DNA of 64,000 nt, taken from assembly GCA_920105625.2 (NCBI GenBank), contig OV050033.1, forward strand, positions 114,723,700 to 114,787,699. The letters are read 5' to 3'. Positions 50,989 to 64,000 of the stretch are shown in pieces. The notes beneath the pieces are model-generated. The model worked only from the letters and a program-made list of their open reading frames with translations, was not told where the DNA came from and did no database searches. Positions within the stretch are counted from its first letter, which is position 1. Each line of letters opens with the position of its first letter. This DNA is from Clusia tigrina (lineage: Eukaryota; Arthropoda; Insecta; Diptera; Clusiidae). The translations under genes and the position numbers were made by a program.

Positions 50989-53900
50989 GATAAAAAGTTT
51001 GCAACATACAAATGCTTGTAACTGTTTACTGGAGCGTCATAAAGCCTTGAAATTTTGTAACAATAAAGTACTCGAGCCTCTTGTCAATTTAAGTTATCGC
51101 TCAAAGCTATGCTAGCCTTCAGTCACAAATCAAACACTTTTTAAAACTTCAAATGTCCCTAACTTCTATACGGTACGTCCTACACCTATCAAAGTTTGCA
51201 ACATACAAATGCTTGTAACTTTTTACTGGAGCGTCATAAAACCTTGAAATTTTGTAACAATAAAGTACTCGAGCCTCTTGTCAATTTAAGCTATCGCTCA
51301 AAGCTATGCTGCCTTTGAGTCCCAAATCAAACACTGATAAAACTTGAAATGGCCCTAACTTCTATACGGTACGTCCTACACCTATCAAAGTTTGCAACAT
51401 ACAAATGCTTGTAACTTTTTACTGGAGCGTCATAAAACCATGAAATTTTGTAACAATAAAGTAATCGAGCCTCTTGTCAATTTAAGTTATCGCTGAAAGC
51501 TATGCTACCCTTGAGTCCCAAATCAAACACTGATAAAACTTCAAATGGCCCTAACTTCTATACGGTACGTCCTACACCTATCAAAGTTTGCAACATACAA
51601 ATGCTTGTAACTTTTTACTGGAGCGTCATAAAACCTTGAAATTTTGTAACAATAACGTAGTCGAGCCTCTTGTCAATTTAAGCTTTCGCTCAATGCTATT
51701 CTACCCTTGAGTCCCAAATCAAACACTGATAAAACTTCAAATGGCCCTAACTTCTATACGGTACGTCCTACTCCTATCAAAGCTTCCAACATACAAATGC
51801 TTGTAACTTTTTACTGGAGCCTCATAAAACCTTGAAATTTTGTAACAATAACGTAGTCGAGCCTCTTGTCAATTTAAGCTTTCGCTCAATGCTATTCTAC
51901 CCTTGAGTCCCAAATCAAACACTGATAAAACTTCAAATGGCCCTAACTTCTATACGGTACGTCCTACTCCTATCAAAGCTTGCAACATACAAATGCTTGT
52001 AACTTTTTACTGGAGCGTCATAAAACCTTGACATTTTGTAACAATAAAGTACTCGAGCCTCTTGTCAATTTAAGCTATCGCTTAAAGCTATGCTACCATT
52101 GAGACCCAAATCAAACACTGATAATACTTCAAATGGCCCTAACTTCTATACGGTACGTCCTACACCTATCAAAGTTTGCAACATACAAATGCTTGTAACT
52201 TTTTACTGGAGCGTCATAAAACCTTGAAATTTTGTAACAATAAAGTACTCGAGCCTCTTGTCAATTTAAGGTATCGCTCAAAGCTATGCTACCCTTGAGT
52301 CCCAAATCAAACACTGATAAAACTTCAAATGGCCCTAACTTCTATACGGCACGTCCTACACCTATCAAAGTTTGCAACATACAAATGCTTGTAACTTTTT
52401 ACTGGAGCGTCATAAAACCTTGAAATTTTGTAACAATAAAGTACTCGAGCCTCTTGTCAATTTAAGCTATCGCTCAAAGCTATGCTACCCTTGACTCCCA
52501 AATCAAACACTGATAAAACTTCAAATGACCCTAACTTCTTTACGGTACGTCCTACACCTATCAAAGTTTGCAACATACAAATGCTTGTAACTTTTTACTT
52601 GAGCGTCATAAAACCTTGAAATTTTGTAACAATAAAGTACTCGAGCCTCTTGTCAATTTAAGCTATCGCTCAAAGCTATGCTACCCTTGAGTCCCAAATC
52701 AAACACTGATAAAACTTCAAATGGCCCTAATTCTATACGGAACGTCCTACACCTATCAAAGTTTGCAACATACAAATGTTTGTAACTTTTTACTGGACCG
52801 TCATAAAACCTTGAAATTTTGTAATAATAAAGTACTCGAGCCTCTTGTCAATTTAAGGTATCGCTCAAAGCTATGCTACCCTTGAGTCCCAAATCAAACA
52901 CTGATAAAACTTCAAATGGCCCTAACTTCTATACGGTACGTCCTACACCTATCAAAGTTTGCAACATAAAAATGCTTGTAACTTTTTACTGGAGCGTCAT
53001 AAAATGTTGAAATTTTGTAACAATAAAGTACTCGAGCCTCTTGTCAATTTAAGCTCTCTCTCAAAGATATGCTACCCTTGAGTCCCAAATCAAAAACTGA
53101 TAAAACTTCAAATGGTCCTAACTTTTATATGGTACGTCCTACACCTATCAAAGTTTGCAACATACAAATGCTTGTAACTTTTTACTGGAGCGTCATAAAA
53201 CCTAGAAATTTTGTAACAATAAAGTACTCGAGCCTCTTGTCAATTTAAGCTATCGCTCAAAGCTATGCTCCCCTTGAGTCCCAAATCAGACTCTGATAAA
53301 ACTTCAAATGGCCCTAACTTCTATACGGTACATCCTACACCTATCAAAGTTTGCAACATACAAATGCTTGTAACTTTTTACTGGTGCGTCATAAAACCTT
53401 TGAAATTTTGTAACAATAAAGTACTCGAGCCTCTTGTCAATTTAAGCTATCGCTCAAAGCTATGCTACCCTTGTCTCCCAAATCAAACACTGATAAAACC
53501 TCAAATGGCCCTAACTTCTATACGGTACGTCCTACACCTATCAAAGTTTGCAACATACAAATGCTTGTAACTTTTTATTGGAGCGTCATAAAACCTTGAA
53601 ATTTTGTAACAATAAAGTACTCGAGCCTCTTGTCAATTTAAGCTATCGCTCAAAGCTATGCTCCCTTTGAGTCCCAAATCAAACTCTGATAAAACTTTAA
53701 ATGGCCCTAACTTCTATACGGTACGTCCTACACCTATCAAAGTTTGCAACATACAAATGCTTGTAACTTTTTACTGGTGCGTCATAAAACCTTGAAATTT
53801 TGTAACAATAAAGTACTCGAGCCTCTTCTCAATTTAAGCTATCGCTCAAAGCTATGCTACCCTTGTGTCCCAAATCAAACACTGATAAAAGCTCAAATGG

Positions 53901-54073
53901 CCCTAACTTCTATACGGTACGTCCTACACCTATCAAAGTTTGCAGCATACTTGTAACTTTTTACTGGAGCGTCATAAAACCTTGAAACTTTGTAACAATA
54001 AAGTACTCGAGCCTCTTGTCAGTTTAAGCTATCGCTCAAAGCTGTGCTACCCTTGAGTCCCAAATCAAACACT
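50989..54073 (-). repeat. Right-arm higher-order unit, 3085 bp
   Basis: Contains a one-monomer duplication: the AACGTAGTCGAG monomer appears at 51654 and again 196 bp later at 51850, with a private CTTCCAACATAC change between. Its end, from about 52.57 kb, repeats 46.99-48.49 kb at about 5582 bp. A private extra T (CCTTTGAAATTTTG near 53397) lengthens a spurious open frame and has no coding significance. Confidence 0.75.
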
Positions 54074-56962
54074 GATAAAAAGTTTGCAACATACAAATGC
54101 TTGTAACTGTTTACTGGAGCGTCATAAAGCCTTGAAATTTTGTAACAATAAAGTACTCGAGCCTCTTGTCAATTTAAGTTATCGCTCAAAGCTATGCTAG
54201 CCTTCAGTCCCAAATCAAACACTTTTTAAAACTTCAAATGGCCCTAACTTCTATACGGTACGTCCTACACCTATCAAAGTTTGCAACATATAAATGCTTG
54301 TAACTTTTTACTGGAGCGTCATAAAACCTTGAAATTTTGTAACAATAAAGTACTCGAGCCTCTTGTCAATTTAAGGTATCGCTCAAAGCTATGCTGCCTT
54401 TGAGTCCCAAATCAAACACTGATAAAACTTGAAATGGCCCTAACTTCTATACGGTACGTCCTACACCTATCAAAGTTTGCAACATACAAATGCTTGTAAC
54501 TTTTTACTGGAGCGTCATAAAACCATGAAATTTTGTAACAATAAAGTAATCGAGCCTCTTGTCAATTTAAGTTATCGCTGAAAGCTATGCTACCCTTGAG
54601 TCCCAAATCAAACACTGATAAAACTTCAAATGGCCCTAACTTCTATACGGTACGTCCTACACCTATCAAAGTTTGCAACATACAAATGCTTGTAACTTTT
54701 TACTGGAGCGTCATAAAACCTTGAAATTTTGTAACAATAACGTAGTCGAGCCTCTTGTCAATTTAAGCTTTCGCTCAATGCTATTCTACCCTTGAGTCCC
54801 AAATCAAACACTGATAAAACTTCAAATGGCCCTAACTTCTATACGGTACGTCCTACTCCTATCAAAGCTTGCAACATACAAATGCTTGTAACTTTTTACT
54901 GGAGCGTCATAAAACCTTGACATTTTGTAACAATAAAGTACTCGAGCCTCTTGTCAATTTAAGCTATCGCTTAAAGCTATGCTACCATTGAGACCCAAAT
55001 CAAACACTGATAATACTTCAAATGGCCCTAACTTCTATACGGTACGTCCTACACCTATCAAAGTTTGCAACATACAAATGCTTGTAACTTTTTACTGGAG
55101 CGTCATAAAACCTTGAAATTTTGTAACAATAAAGTACTCGAGCCTCTTGTCAATTTAAGGTATCGCTCAAAGCTATGCTACCCTTGAGTCCCAAATCAAA
55201 CACTGATAAAACTTCAAATGGCCCTAACTTCTATACGGTACGTCCTACACCTATCAAAGTTTGCAACATACAAATGCTTGTAACTTTTTACTGGAGCGTC
55301 ATAAAACCTTGAAATTTTGTAACAATAACGTAGTCGAGCCTCTTGTCAATTTAAGCTTTCGCTCAATGCTATTCTACCCTTGAGTCCCAAATCAAACACT
55401 GATAAAACTTCAAATGGCCCTAACTTCTATACGGTACGTCCTACTCCTATCAAAGCTTGCAACATACAAATGCTTGTAACTTTTTACTGGAGCGTCATAA
55501 AACCTTGACATTTTGTAACAATAAAGTACTCGAGCCTCTTGTCAATTTAAGCTATCGCTTAAAGCTATGCTACCATTGAGACCCAAATCAAACACTGATA
55601 ATACTTCAAATGGCCCTAACTTCTATACGGTACGTCCTACACCTATCAAAGTTTGCAACATACAAATGCTTGTAACTTTTTACTGGAGCGTCATAAAACC
55701 TTGAAATTTTGTAACAATAAAGTACTCGAGCCTCTTGTCAATTTAAGCTATCGCTCAAAGCTATGCTACCCTTGACTCCCAAATCAAACACTGATAAAAC
55801 TTCAGATGACCCTAACTTCTTTACGGTACGTCCTACACCTATCAAAGTTTGCAACATACAAATGCTTGTAACTTTTTACTTGAGCGTCATAAAACCTTGT
55901 AATTTTGTAACAATAAAGTACTCGAGCCTCTTGTCAATTTAAGCTATCGCTCAAAGCTATGCTACCCTTGAGTCCCAAATCAAACACTGATAGAACTTCA
56001 AATGGCCCTAACTTCTATACGGAACGTCCTACACCTATCAAAGTTTGCAACATACAAATGTTTGTAACTTTTTACTGGACCGTCATAAAACCTTGAAATT
56101 TTGTAACAATAAAGTACTCGAGCCTCTTGTCAATTTAAGCTATCGCTCAAAGCTATGCTACCCTTGTGTCCCAAATCAAACACTGATAAAACCTCAAATG
56201 GCCCTAACTTCTATACGGTACGTCCTACACCTATCAAAGTTTGCAACATATAAATGCTTGTAACTTTTTACTGGAGCGTCATAAAACCTTGAAACTTTGT
56301 AACAATAAAGTACTCGAGCCTCTTGTCAGTTTAAGCTATCGCTCAAAGCAGTGCTACCCTTGAGTCCCAAATCAAACACTGATAAAACTTCATATGGCCC
56401 TAACTTCTGTACGGTGCATCCCATACCTATCAAAGTTTGCAACATACAAATGCTTGTAACTTTTTACTGGAGCGTCATAAAACCTAGAAATTTTGTAACA
56501 ATAAAGTACTCGAGCCTCTTGTCAATTTAAGCTATCGCTCAAAGCTATGCTCCCCTTGAGTCCCAAATCAAACTCTGATAAAACTTTAAATGGCCCTAAC
56601 TTCTATACGGTACGTCCTACACCTATCAAAGTTTGCAACATACAAATGCTTGTAACTTTTTACTGGTGCGTCATAAAACCTTGAAATTTTGTAACAATAA
56701 AGTACTCGAGCCTCTTGTCAATTTAAGCTATCGCTCAAAGCTATGCTACCCTTGTGTCCCAAATCAAACACTGATAAAAGCTCAAATGGCCCTAACTTCT
56801 ATACGGTACGTCCTACACCTATCAAAGTTTGCAACATACTTGTAACTTTTTACTGGAGCGTCATAAAACCTTGAAACTTTGTAACAATAAAGTACTCGAG
56901 CCTCTTGTCAGTTTAAGCTATCGCTCAAAGCTGTGCTACCCTTGAGTCCCAAATCAAACACT
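54074..56962 (-). repeat. Right-arm higher-order unit, 2889 bp
   Basis: Same variant series as its neighbours, with a three-monomer (588-bp) tandem duplication: AACGTAGTCGAG occurs at 54739 and 55327, each followed by the GCTTTCGCTCAATGC, ACTCCTATC and CCATTGAGACCC variants. The exact multiple of 196 points to recent in-register exchange. Confidence 0.75.
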
Positions 56963-58700
56963 GATAAAAAGTTTGCAACATACAAATGCTTGTAACTGTT
57001 TACTGGAGCGTCATAAAGCCTTGAAATTTTGTAACAATAAAGTACTCGAGCCTCTTGTCAATTTAAGTTATCGCTCAAAGCTATGCTAGCCTTCAGTCAC
57101 AAATCAAACACTTTTTAAAACTTCAAATGGCCCTAACTTCTATACGGTACGTCCTACACCTATCAAAGTTTGCAACATACAAATGCTTGTAACTTTTTAC
57201 TGGAGCGTCATAAAACCTTGAAATTTTGTAACAATAAAGTACTCGAGCCTCTTGTCAATTTAAGCTATCGCTCAAAGCTATGCTGCCTTTGAGTCCCAAA
57301 TCAAACACTGATAAAACTTGAAATGGCCCTAACTTCTATACGGTACGTCCTACACCTATCAAAGTTTGCAACATACAAATGCTTGTAACTTTTTACTGGA
57401 GCGTCATAAAACCATGAAATTTTGTAACAATAAAGTAATCGAGCCTCTTGTCAATTTAAGTTATCGCTGAAAGCTATGCTACCCTTGAGTCCCAAATCAA
57501 ACACTGATAAAACTTCAAATGGCCCTAACTTCTATACGGTACGTCCTACACCTATCAAAGTTTGCAACATACAAATGCTTGTAACTTTTTACTGGAGCGT
57601 CATAAAACCTTGAAATTTTGTAACAATAACGTAGTCGAGCCTCTTGTCAATTTAAGCTTTCGCTCAATGCTATTCTACCCTTGAGTCCCAAATCAAACAC
57701 TGATAAAACTTCAAATGGCCCTAACTTCTATACGGTACGTCCTACTCCTATCAAAGCTTGCAACATACAAATGCTTGTAACTTTTTACTGGAGCGTCATA
57801 AAACCTTGAAATTTTGTAACAATAAAGTACTCGAGCCTCTTGTCAATTTAAGCTATCGCTTAAAGCTATGCTACCATTGAGACCCAAATCAAACACTGAT
57901 AATACTTCAAATGGCCCTAACTTCTATACGGTACGTCCTACACCTATCACAGTTTGCAACATACAAATGCTTGTAACTTTTTACTGGAGCGTCATAAAAC
58001 CTTGAAATTTTGTAACAATAAAGTACTCGAGCCTCTTGTCAATTTAAGGTATCGCTCAAAGCTATGCTACCCTTGAGTCCCAAATCAAACACTGATAAAA
58101 CTTCAAATGGCCCTAACTTCTATACGGTACGTCCTACACCTATCAAAGTTTGCAACATACAAATGCTTGTAACTTTTTACTGGAGCGTCATAAAACCTTG
58201 AAATTTTGTAACAATAAAGTACTCGAGCCTCTTGTCAATTTAAGCTATCGCTCAAATCTATGCTACCCTTGACTCCCAAATCAAACACTGATAAAACTTC
58301 AAATGACCCTAACTTCTTTACGGTACGTCCTACACCTATCAAAGTTTGCAACATACAAATGCTTGTAACTTTTTACTTGAGCGTCATAAAACCTTGTAAT
58401 TTTGTAACAATAAAGTACTCGAGCCTCTTGTCAATTTAAGCTATCGCTCAAAGCTATGCTACCCTTGAGTCCCAAATCAAACACTGATAAAACTTCAAAT
58501 GGCCCTAACTTCTATACGGAACGTCCTACACCTATCAAAGTTTGCAACATACAAATGTTTGTAACTTTTTACTGGACCGTCATAAAACCTTGAAATTTTG
58601 TAACAATAAAGTACTCGAGCCTCTTGTCAATTTAAGGTATCGCTCAAAGCTATGCTAACCTTGAGTCCCAAATCAAACACTGATAAAACTTCAAATGGCC
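56963..58700 (-). repeat. Last right-arm higher-order unit of the 46-bp-deletion series
   Basis: Begins with the sixth copy of the deletion joint and holds one round of the standard variants: CTAGCCTTCAGTCAC, CTGCCTTTGAG, GTAATCGAG, AACGTAGTCGAG, ACTCCTATC, CCATTGAGACC, CTTGACTCCC and ACGGAACGTCC. The deletion joint does not occur again to the right. The end coordinate is approximate; the next stretch shows variants typical of the far left arm instead. Confidence 0.7.
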
Positions 58701-61700
58701 CTAACTTCTATACGGTACGTCCTACACCTATCAAAGTTTGCAACAGACAAATGCTTGTAACTTTTTACTGGAGCGTCATAAAACCTTGAAATTTTGTAAC
58801 AATAAAGTACTCGAGCCTCTTGTCAATTTAAGTTATCGCTCAAAGCTATGCTACCCTTGAGTCCCAAATCAAACACTGATAAAACTTCAAATGGCCCTAA
58901 TTTCTATACGGTACGTCCTACACCTATCAAAGTTTGCAACATACAAATGCTTGTAACTTTTTACTTGAACGTCATAAAACCTTGAAATTTTGTAACAATA
59001 AAGTACTCGAGCCTCTTGTCAATTTAAGCTATCGCTCAAAGCTATGCTACCTTTGAGTCCCAAATCAAACACTGATGAAACTTCAAATGGCCCTAACTTC
59101 TATACGGTACGGCCTACACCTATCAAAGTTTGCAACATACAAATGCTTGTAACTTTTCACTGGAGCGCCATAAATCCTTGAAATTTTGTAACAATAAAGT
59201 ACTCGAGCCTCTTGTCAATTGAAGCTATCGCTCAAAGCTATGCTACCCTTGAGTCCCAAATCAAACACTGATAAAACTTCAAACGGCCCTAACTTCTATA
59301 CGGTACGTCCTGCACCTATCAAGGCTTGCAACATGCAAATGCTTGTAGCTTTTTACTGGAGCGTCATAAAACCTTGAAATTTTGTAACAATAAAGTACTC
59401 GAGCCTCTTGTCGATTTAAGCTATCGGTCAAAGCTATGCTACCCTTGAGTCCCAAATCAAACACTGATAAAACTTGAAATGGCCCTAACTTCTATACGGT
59501 ACGTCCTACACCTATCAAAGTTTGCAACATACAAATGTTTGTAACTTTTTACTGGAGCGTCATAAAACCTTGAAATTTTGTAACAATAAATTACTCGAGC
59601 CTCTGGTCAATTTAAGGTATCGCTCAAAGCATTGCTACCCTTGAGTCCCAAATCATACACTGATAAAATTTGAAATGGCCCTAACTTCTATATGGTACGT
59701 CCTACACCTATCAAAGTTTGCAACATACAAATGCTTGTAACTTTTTACTGGAGCGTCATAAAACCTTGAAATTTTGTAACAATAAAGTACTCGAGCCTCT
59801 TGTCAATTTAAGCTATCGCTCAAAGCTATGCTACCATTGAGTCCCAAATCAAACACTGATAATACTTCAAATGGCCCTAACTTCTACACGGTACGTCCTA
59901 CACCTATCAAAGTTTGCAACATACAAATGTTTGTAACTTTTCACTGGAGCGTGATAAAACCTTGAAATTTTGTAACAATAAAGTACACGAGCCTCTGGTC
60001 AATTTAAGGTATCACTCAAAGCTATGCTACCCTTGAGTCACACACTGACAAAACTTCAAATGGCCCTAACTTCTATACGGTACGTCCTACACCTATCAAA
60101 GTTTGCAACATACAAATGCTTGTAGCTTTTTACTGGAGCGTCATAAAACCTTGAAATTTTGTAACAATAATGTACTCGAGCCTCTTGTCAATTTAGGCTA
60201 TCGCTCAAAGCTATGCTACCCTTAAGTCCCAAATCAAACACCGATAAAACTTCAAATCCCCCTAACTTCTATACGGTACGTCCTACACCTATCAAAGTTT
60301 GCAAACATACAAATGCTTGTAGCTTTTTACTGGACCGTCATAAAACCTTGAAATTTTGTAACAATAAAGCACTCGAGCCTCTTGTCAATTTAAGGTATCG
60401 CTCAAAGCTATGCTACCCTTGAGTCCCAAATCAAACACTGATAAAACTTCAAATGGCCCTAACTTCTATACGGTACGTCCAACACCTATCAAAGTTTGCA
60501 ACATACAAATGCTTGTAACTTTTTACTGGAGCGTCATAAAACCTTGAAATTTTGTAACAATAATGTACTCGAGCCTCTTGTCAATTTAGGCTATCGCTCA
60601 TAGCTATGCTACCCTTAAGTCCCAAATGAAACACCGATAAAACTTCAAATGGCCCTAACTTCTATACGGTACGTCCTACACCTATCAAAGTTTGCAAACA
60701 TACAAATGCTTGTAGCTTTTTACTGGAGCGTCATAAAACCTTAAAATTTTGTAACAATAAAGTACTCGAGCCTCTTGTCAATTTAAGCTATCGCTTAAAG
60801 CTATGCTACCATTGAGTCCCAAATCAAAAACTGATAATACTTCAAATGGCCTTAACTTCTATACGGTACGTCCTACACCTATCAATGTTTGCAACATACA
60901 AATGTTTGTAACTTTTTACTGGAGCGTCATAAAACCTTGAAATTTTGTAACAATAAAGTACTCGAGCCTCTTGTCAATTTAAGGTATCGCTCAAAGCTAT
61001 GCTACCCTTGAGTCCCAAATCAAACACTGATAAAACTTCAAATGGCCCTACCTTCTATACGGTACGTCCTACACCTATCAAAGTTTGCAACATACTAATG
61101 CTTGTAACTTTTTACTTGAGCGTCATAAAACCTTGAAATTTTGTAACAATAAAAAACTCGAGCCTCTTGTCAATTTAAGCTATCGCTCAAAGCTATGCTA
61201 CCCTTGAGTCCCAAATCAAACACTGATAAAACTTCAAATGGCCCTAACTTCTATACGGAACGTCCTACACCTATCAAAGTTTGCAACATACAAATGTTTG
61301 TAACTTTTTACTGGACCGTCATAAAACCTTGAAATTTTGTAACAATAAAGTACTCGAGCCTCTTGTCAATTTATGCTATCGCTCAAAGCTATGCTACCCT
61401 TAAGTCCCAAATCAAACACTGATAAAACTTCAAATGGCCCTAACTTCTATACGGTACGTCCTACACCTATCAAAGTTTGCATCATACAAATGCTTGTAGC
61501 TTTTTACTGGAGCGTCATAAAACCTTAAAATTTTGTAACAATAAAGTACTCGAGCCTCTTGTCAATTTAAGCTATCGCTTAAAGCTATGCTACCATTGAG
61601 ACCCAAATCAAACACTGATAATACTTCAAATGGCCCTAACTTCTATACAGTATGTCCTACACCTATCAAAGTTTGCAACATACAAATGTTTGTAACTTTT

Positions 61701-64000
61701 TACTGGAGCGTCATAAAACCTTGAAATTTTGTAACAATAAAGTACTCGAGCCTCTTGTCAATTTAAGGTATCGCTCAAAGCTATGCTACCCTTGAGTCCC
61801 AAATCAAACACTGATAAAACTTCAAATAGCCCTAACTTCTATACGGTACGTCCTACACCTATCAAAGTTTGCAACAGACAAATGCTTGTAACTTTTTACT
61901 GGAGCGTCATAAAACCTTGAAATTTTGTAACAATAAAGTACTCGAGCCTCTTGTCAATTTAAGGTATCGCTCAAAGCTATGCTACCCTTGAGTCCCAAAT
62001 CAAACTCTGATAAAACTTCAAATGGCCCTAACTTCTATACGGTACGACCAACACCTATCAAAGTTTGCAACATACAAATGCTTGTAGCTTTTTATTGGAG
62101 CGTCATAAAACCTTGAAATTTTGTAACAATAAAGTACTCGAGCCTCTTGTCAATTTAAGCTATCGCTCCAAGCTATGCTACAATTGAGTCCCACATCAAA
62201 CACTGATAATACTTCAAATGGCCCTAACTTCTATACGGTACGTCCTACACCTATCAAAGTTTGCAACATACAAATGTTTGTAACTCTTTACTGGACCGTC
62301 ATAAAACCTTGAAATTTTGTACCAATAAAGTACTCGAGCCTCTTGTCAATTTTAGGTATCGCTCAAAGCTATGCTACCCTTGAGTCCCAAATCAAACACT
62401 GATAAAACTTCAAATGGCCCTAACTTCTATACGGTACGTCCAACACCTATCAAAGTTTGCAACATACAAATGCTTGTAACTTTTTACTGGAGCGTCATAA
62501 AACCTTAAAATTTTGTAACAATAATGTACTCGAGCCTCTTGTCAATTTAAGTTATCGCTCAAAGCTATGCTACCCTTAAGTCCCAAATCAAACACTGATA
62601 AAACTTCAAATGGCCCTAACTTCTATGCGGTACGTCCTACACCTATCAAAGTTTGCAAACATACAAATGCTTGTAGCTTTTTACTGGAGCGTCATAAAAC
62701 CTTAAAATTTTGTAACAATAAAGTACTCGAGCCTCTTGTCAATTTAAGCTATCGCTTAAAGCTATGCTACCATTGAGTCCCAAATCAAAAACTGATAATA
62801 CTTCAAATGGCCCTAACTTCTATACGGTACGTCCTACACCTATCAATGTTTGCAACATACAAATGTTTGTAACTTTTTACTGGAGCGTCATAAAACCTTG
62901 AAATTTTGTAACAATAAAGTACTCGAGCCTCTTGTCAATTTAAGGTATCGCTCAAAGCTATGCTACCCTTGAGTCCCAAATCAAACACTGATAAAACTTC
63001 AAATGGCCCTAACTTCTATACGGTACGTCCTACACCTATCAAAGTTTGCAACATACAAATGCTTGTAACTTTTTACTTGAGCGTCATAAAACCTTGAAAT
63101 TTTGTAACAATAAAGTACTCGAGCCTCTTGTCAATTTAAGCTATCGCTCAAAGCTATGCTACCCTTGAGTCCCAAGTCAAACACTGATAAAACTTCAAAT
63201 GGCCCTTACTTCTATACGGAACGTCCTACACCTATCAAAGTTTGCAACATACAAATGTTTGTAACTTTTTACTGGACCGTCATAAAACCTTGAAATTTTG
63301 TAACAATAAAGTAATCGAGCCTCTTGTCAATTTAAGGTATCGCTCAAAGCTATGCTACCCTTGAGTCGCAAATCAAACACTGACAAAACTTCAAATGGCC
63401 CTAACTTCTATACGGTACGTCCTACACCTATCAAAGTTTGCAACAGACAAATGCTTGTAACTTTTTACTGGAGCGTCATAAAACCTTGAAATTTTGTAAC
63501 AATAAAGTACTCTAGCCTCTTGTCAATTTAAGGTATCGCTCAAAGCTATGCTACCCTTGAGTCCCAAATCAAACTCTGATAAAACTTCAAATGGCCCTAA
63601 CTTCTATACGGTACGACCAACACCTATCAAAGTTTGCAACATACAAATGTTTGTAACTCTTTACTGGACCGTCATAAAACCTTGAAATTTTGTAACAATA
63701 AAGTACTCGAGCCTCTTGTCAATTTTAGGTATCGCTCAAAGCTATGCTACCCTAGAGTCCCAAATCAAACACTGATAAAACTAAAAATGGCCCTAACTTC
63801 TATACGGTACGTCCAACACCTATCAAAGTTTGCAATATACAAATGCTTGTAACTTTTTACTGGAGCGTCATAAAACCTTAAAATTTTGTAACAATAATGT
63901 ACTCGAGCCTCTTGTCAATTTAAGCTATCGCTCAAAGCTATGCTACCCTTAAGTCCCAAATCAAACACTGACAAAACTTCAAATGGCCCTAACTTCTATA
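58701..64000 (-). repeat. Distal right arm resembling the 11-16 kb and 29-31 kb parts of the left arm in reverse
   Basis: Going right to left, the variants follow the left-arm order: TTGCAAACATAC monomers (60300, 60697), the 7-bp deletion (ACACACTGAC, 60040), GAGCGTGATAAAACC, TCTACACGGTACG, TATATGGTACG, CAAAGCATTGC (59625), ATCGGTCAAAG, CAAACGGCCC and GAGCGCCATAAATCC. Beyond 61.4 kb there are also reverse forms of TATGATGC (61480) and GATGTGGGACTCAATTG (near 62170), which lie at 13.3-16 kb on the left. The array continues past the window end. Confidence 0.75.

Larger units (their letters stand above)
40371..64000 (-). repeat. 196-bp satellite array, right arm (reverse orientation)
   Basis: The same satellite family continues to the end of the window with every monomer reverse-complemented, about 120 copies. 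The core reads AAAGTACTCGAGCCTC on the given strand. The arm is continuous with no inserted element. Its variant monomers are largely the same as those of the left arm but appear in mirrored order. The arm is cut by the window edge, so its full length is unknown. Confidence 0.98.

Noticed and set aside
59279..59464. A 61-codon open frame on the strand opposite to its neighbours.
   Set aside because: It arises from a few private substitutions that remove stops in one monomer and translates satellite sequence only.
1..64000. CRISPR array, because of regular repeats and spacing.
   Set aside because: The spacers would be as conserved as the repeats. The whole 196 bp is repeated, there are no unique spacers and no cas genes, and the unit is far longer than a CRISPR repeat.
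1..64000. CENP-B box in the monomer.
   Set aside because: I looked for the TTCG....A..CGGG pattern on both strands of the consensus and found no acceptable match.

Overview
The whole 64 kb window is one block of tandem satellite DNA. I find no protein-coding gene, rRNA, tRNA, recognisable transposable element, CRISPR array or unique sequence. The basic unit is a 196-bp monomer, about 37% G+C, in roughly 325-330 diverged copies. One copy (38159-38354) matches the majority sequence I read across the left arm. Most monomers carry overlapping XhoI (CTCGAG) and ScaI (AGTACT) sites and five CpG positions.

This is nuclear DNA of a eukaryote, of the type found in centromeric, pericentromeric or subtelomeric heterochromatin. 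A flowering plant is my best guess. The motif AAGTTAgGgCCATTTGAAg in each monomer resembles a motif I recall from legume centromere satellites such as soybean CentGm, and 196 bp is close to a plant nucleosome repeat. I do not recognise the family by name, and neither the host nor the chromosomal location is proven.

Layout: monomers run in one orientation from 1 to 40370 (called + here). At 40370/40371 the orientation flips abruptly, and monomers from 40371 to 64000 run in the opposite direction (-). The flip is a clean breakpoint: a perfect 44-bp inverted repeat (40287-40330 and 40371-40414) around a 40-nt spacer.

Both arms are organised above the monomer level into multi-monomer blocks that repeat with high fidelity. 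On the left the repeat offsets are 588, 1764, 4306, 1568, 2347, 3526, 3716, 4107, 2540 and 3123 bp. On the right a truncated marker monomer recurs at spacings of 1719, 4302, 2497, 3085 and 2889 bp, with a larger offset of about 5582 bp. These are irregular higher-order repeats shaped by repeated segmental duplication and unequal exchange.

The two arms share the same rare variant monomers in mirrored order. Shared variants include a 46-bp deletion, a 6-bp deletion, a 41/42-bp internal duplication and a 7-bp deletion. The arms therefore descend from one already structured array that was inverted or duplicated in inverted orientation, and each arm then expanded further.

Inside the monomer, two 43-bp segments 56 bp apart align without gaps at 28 of 43 positions. 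The 196-bp unit is therefore itself built from an older short repeat. Open frames of 60-101 codons occur many times on both strands, but they are by-products of the repeat and not genes.
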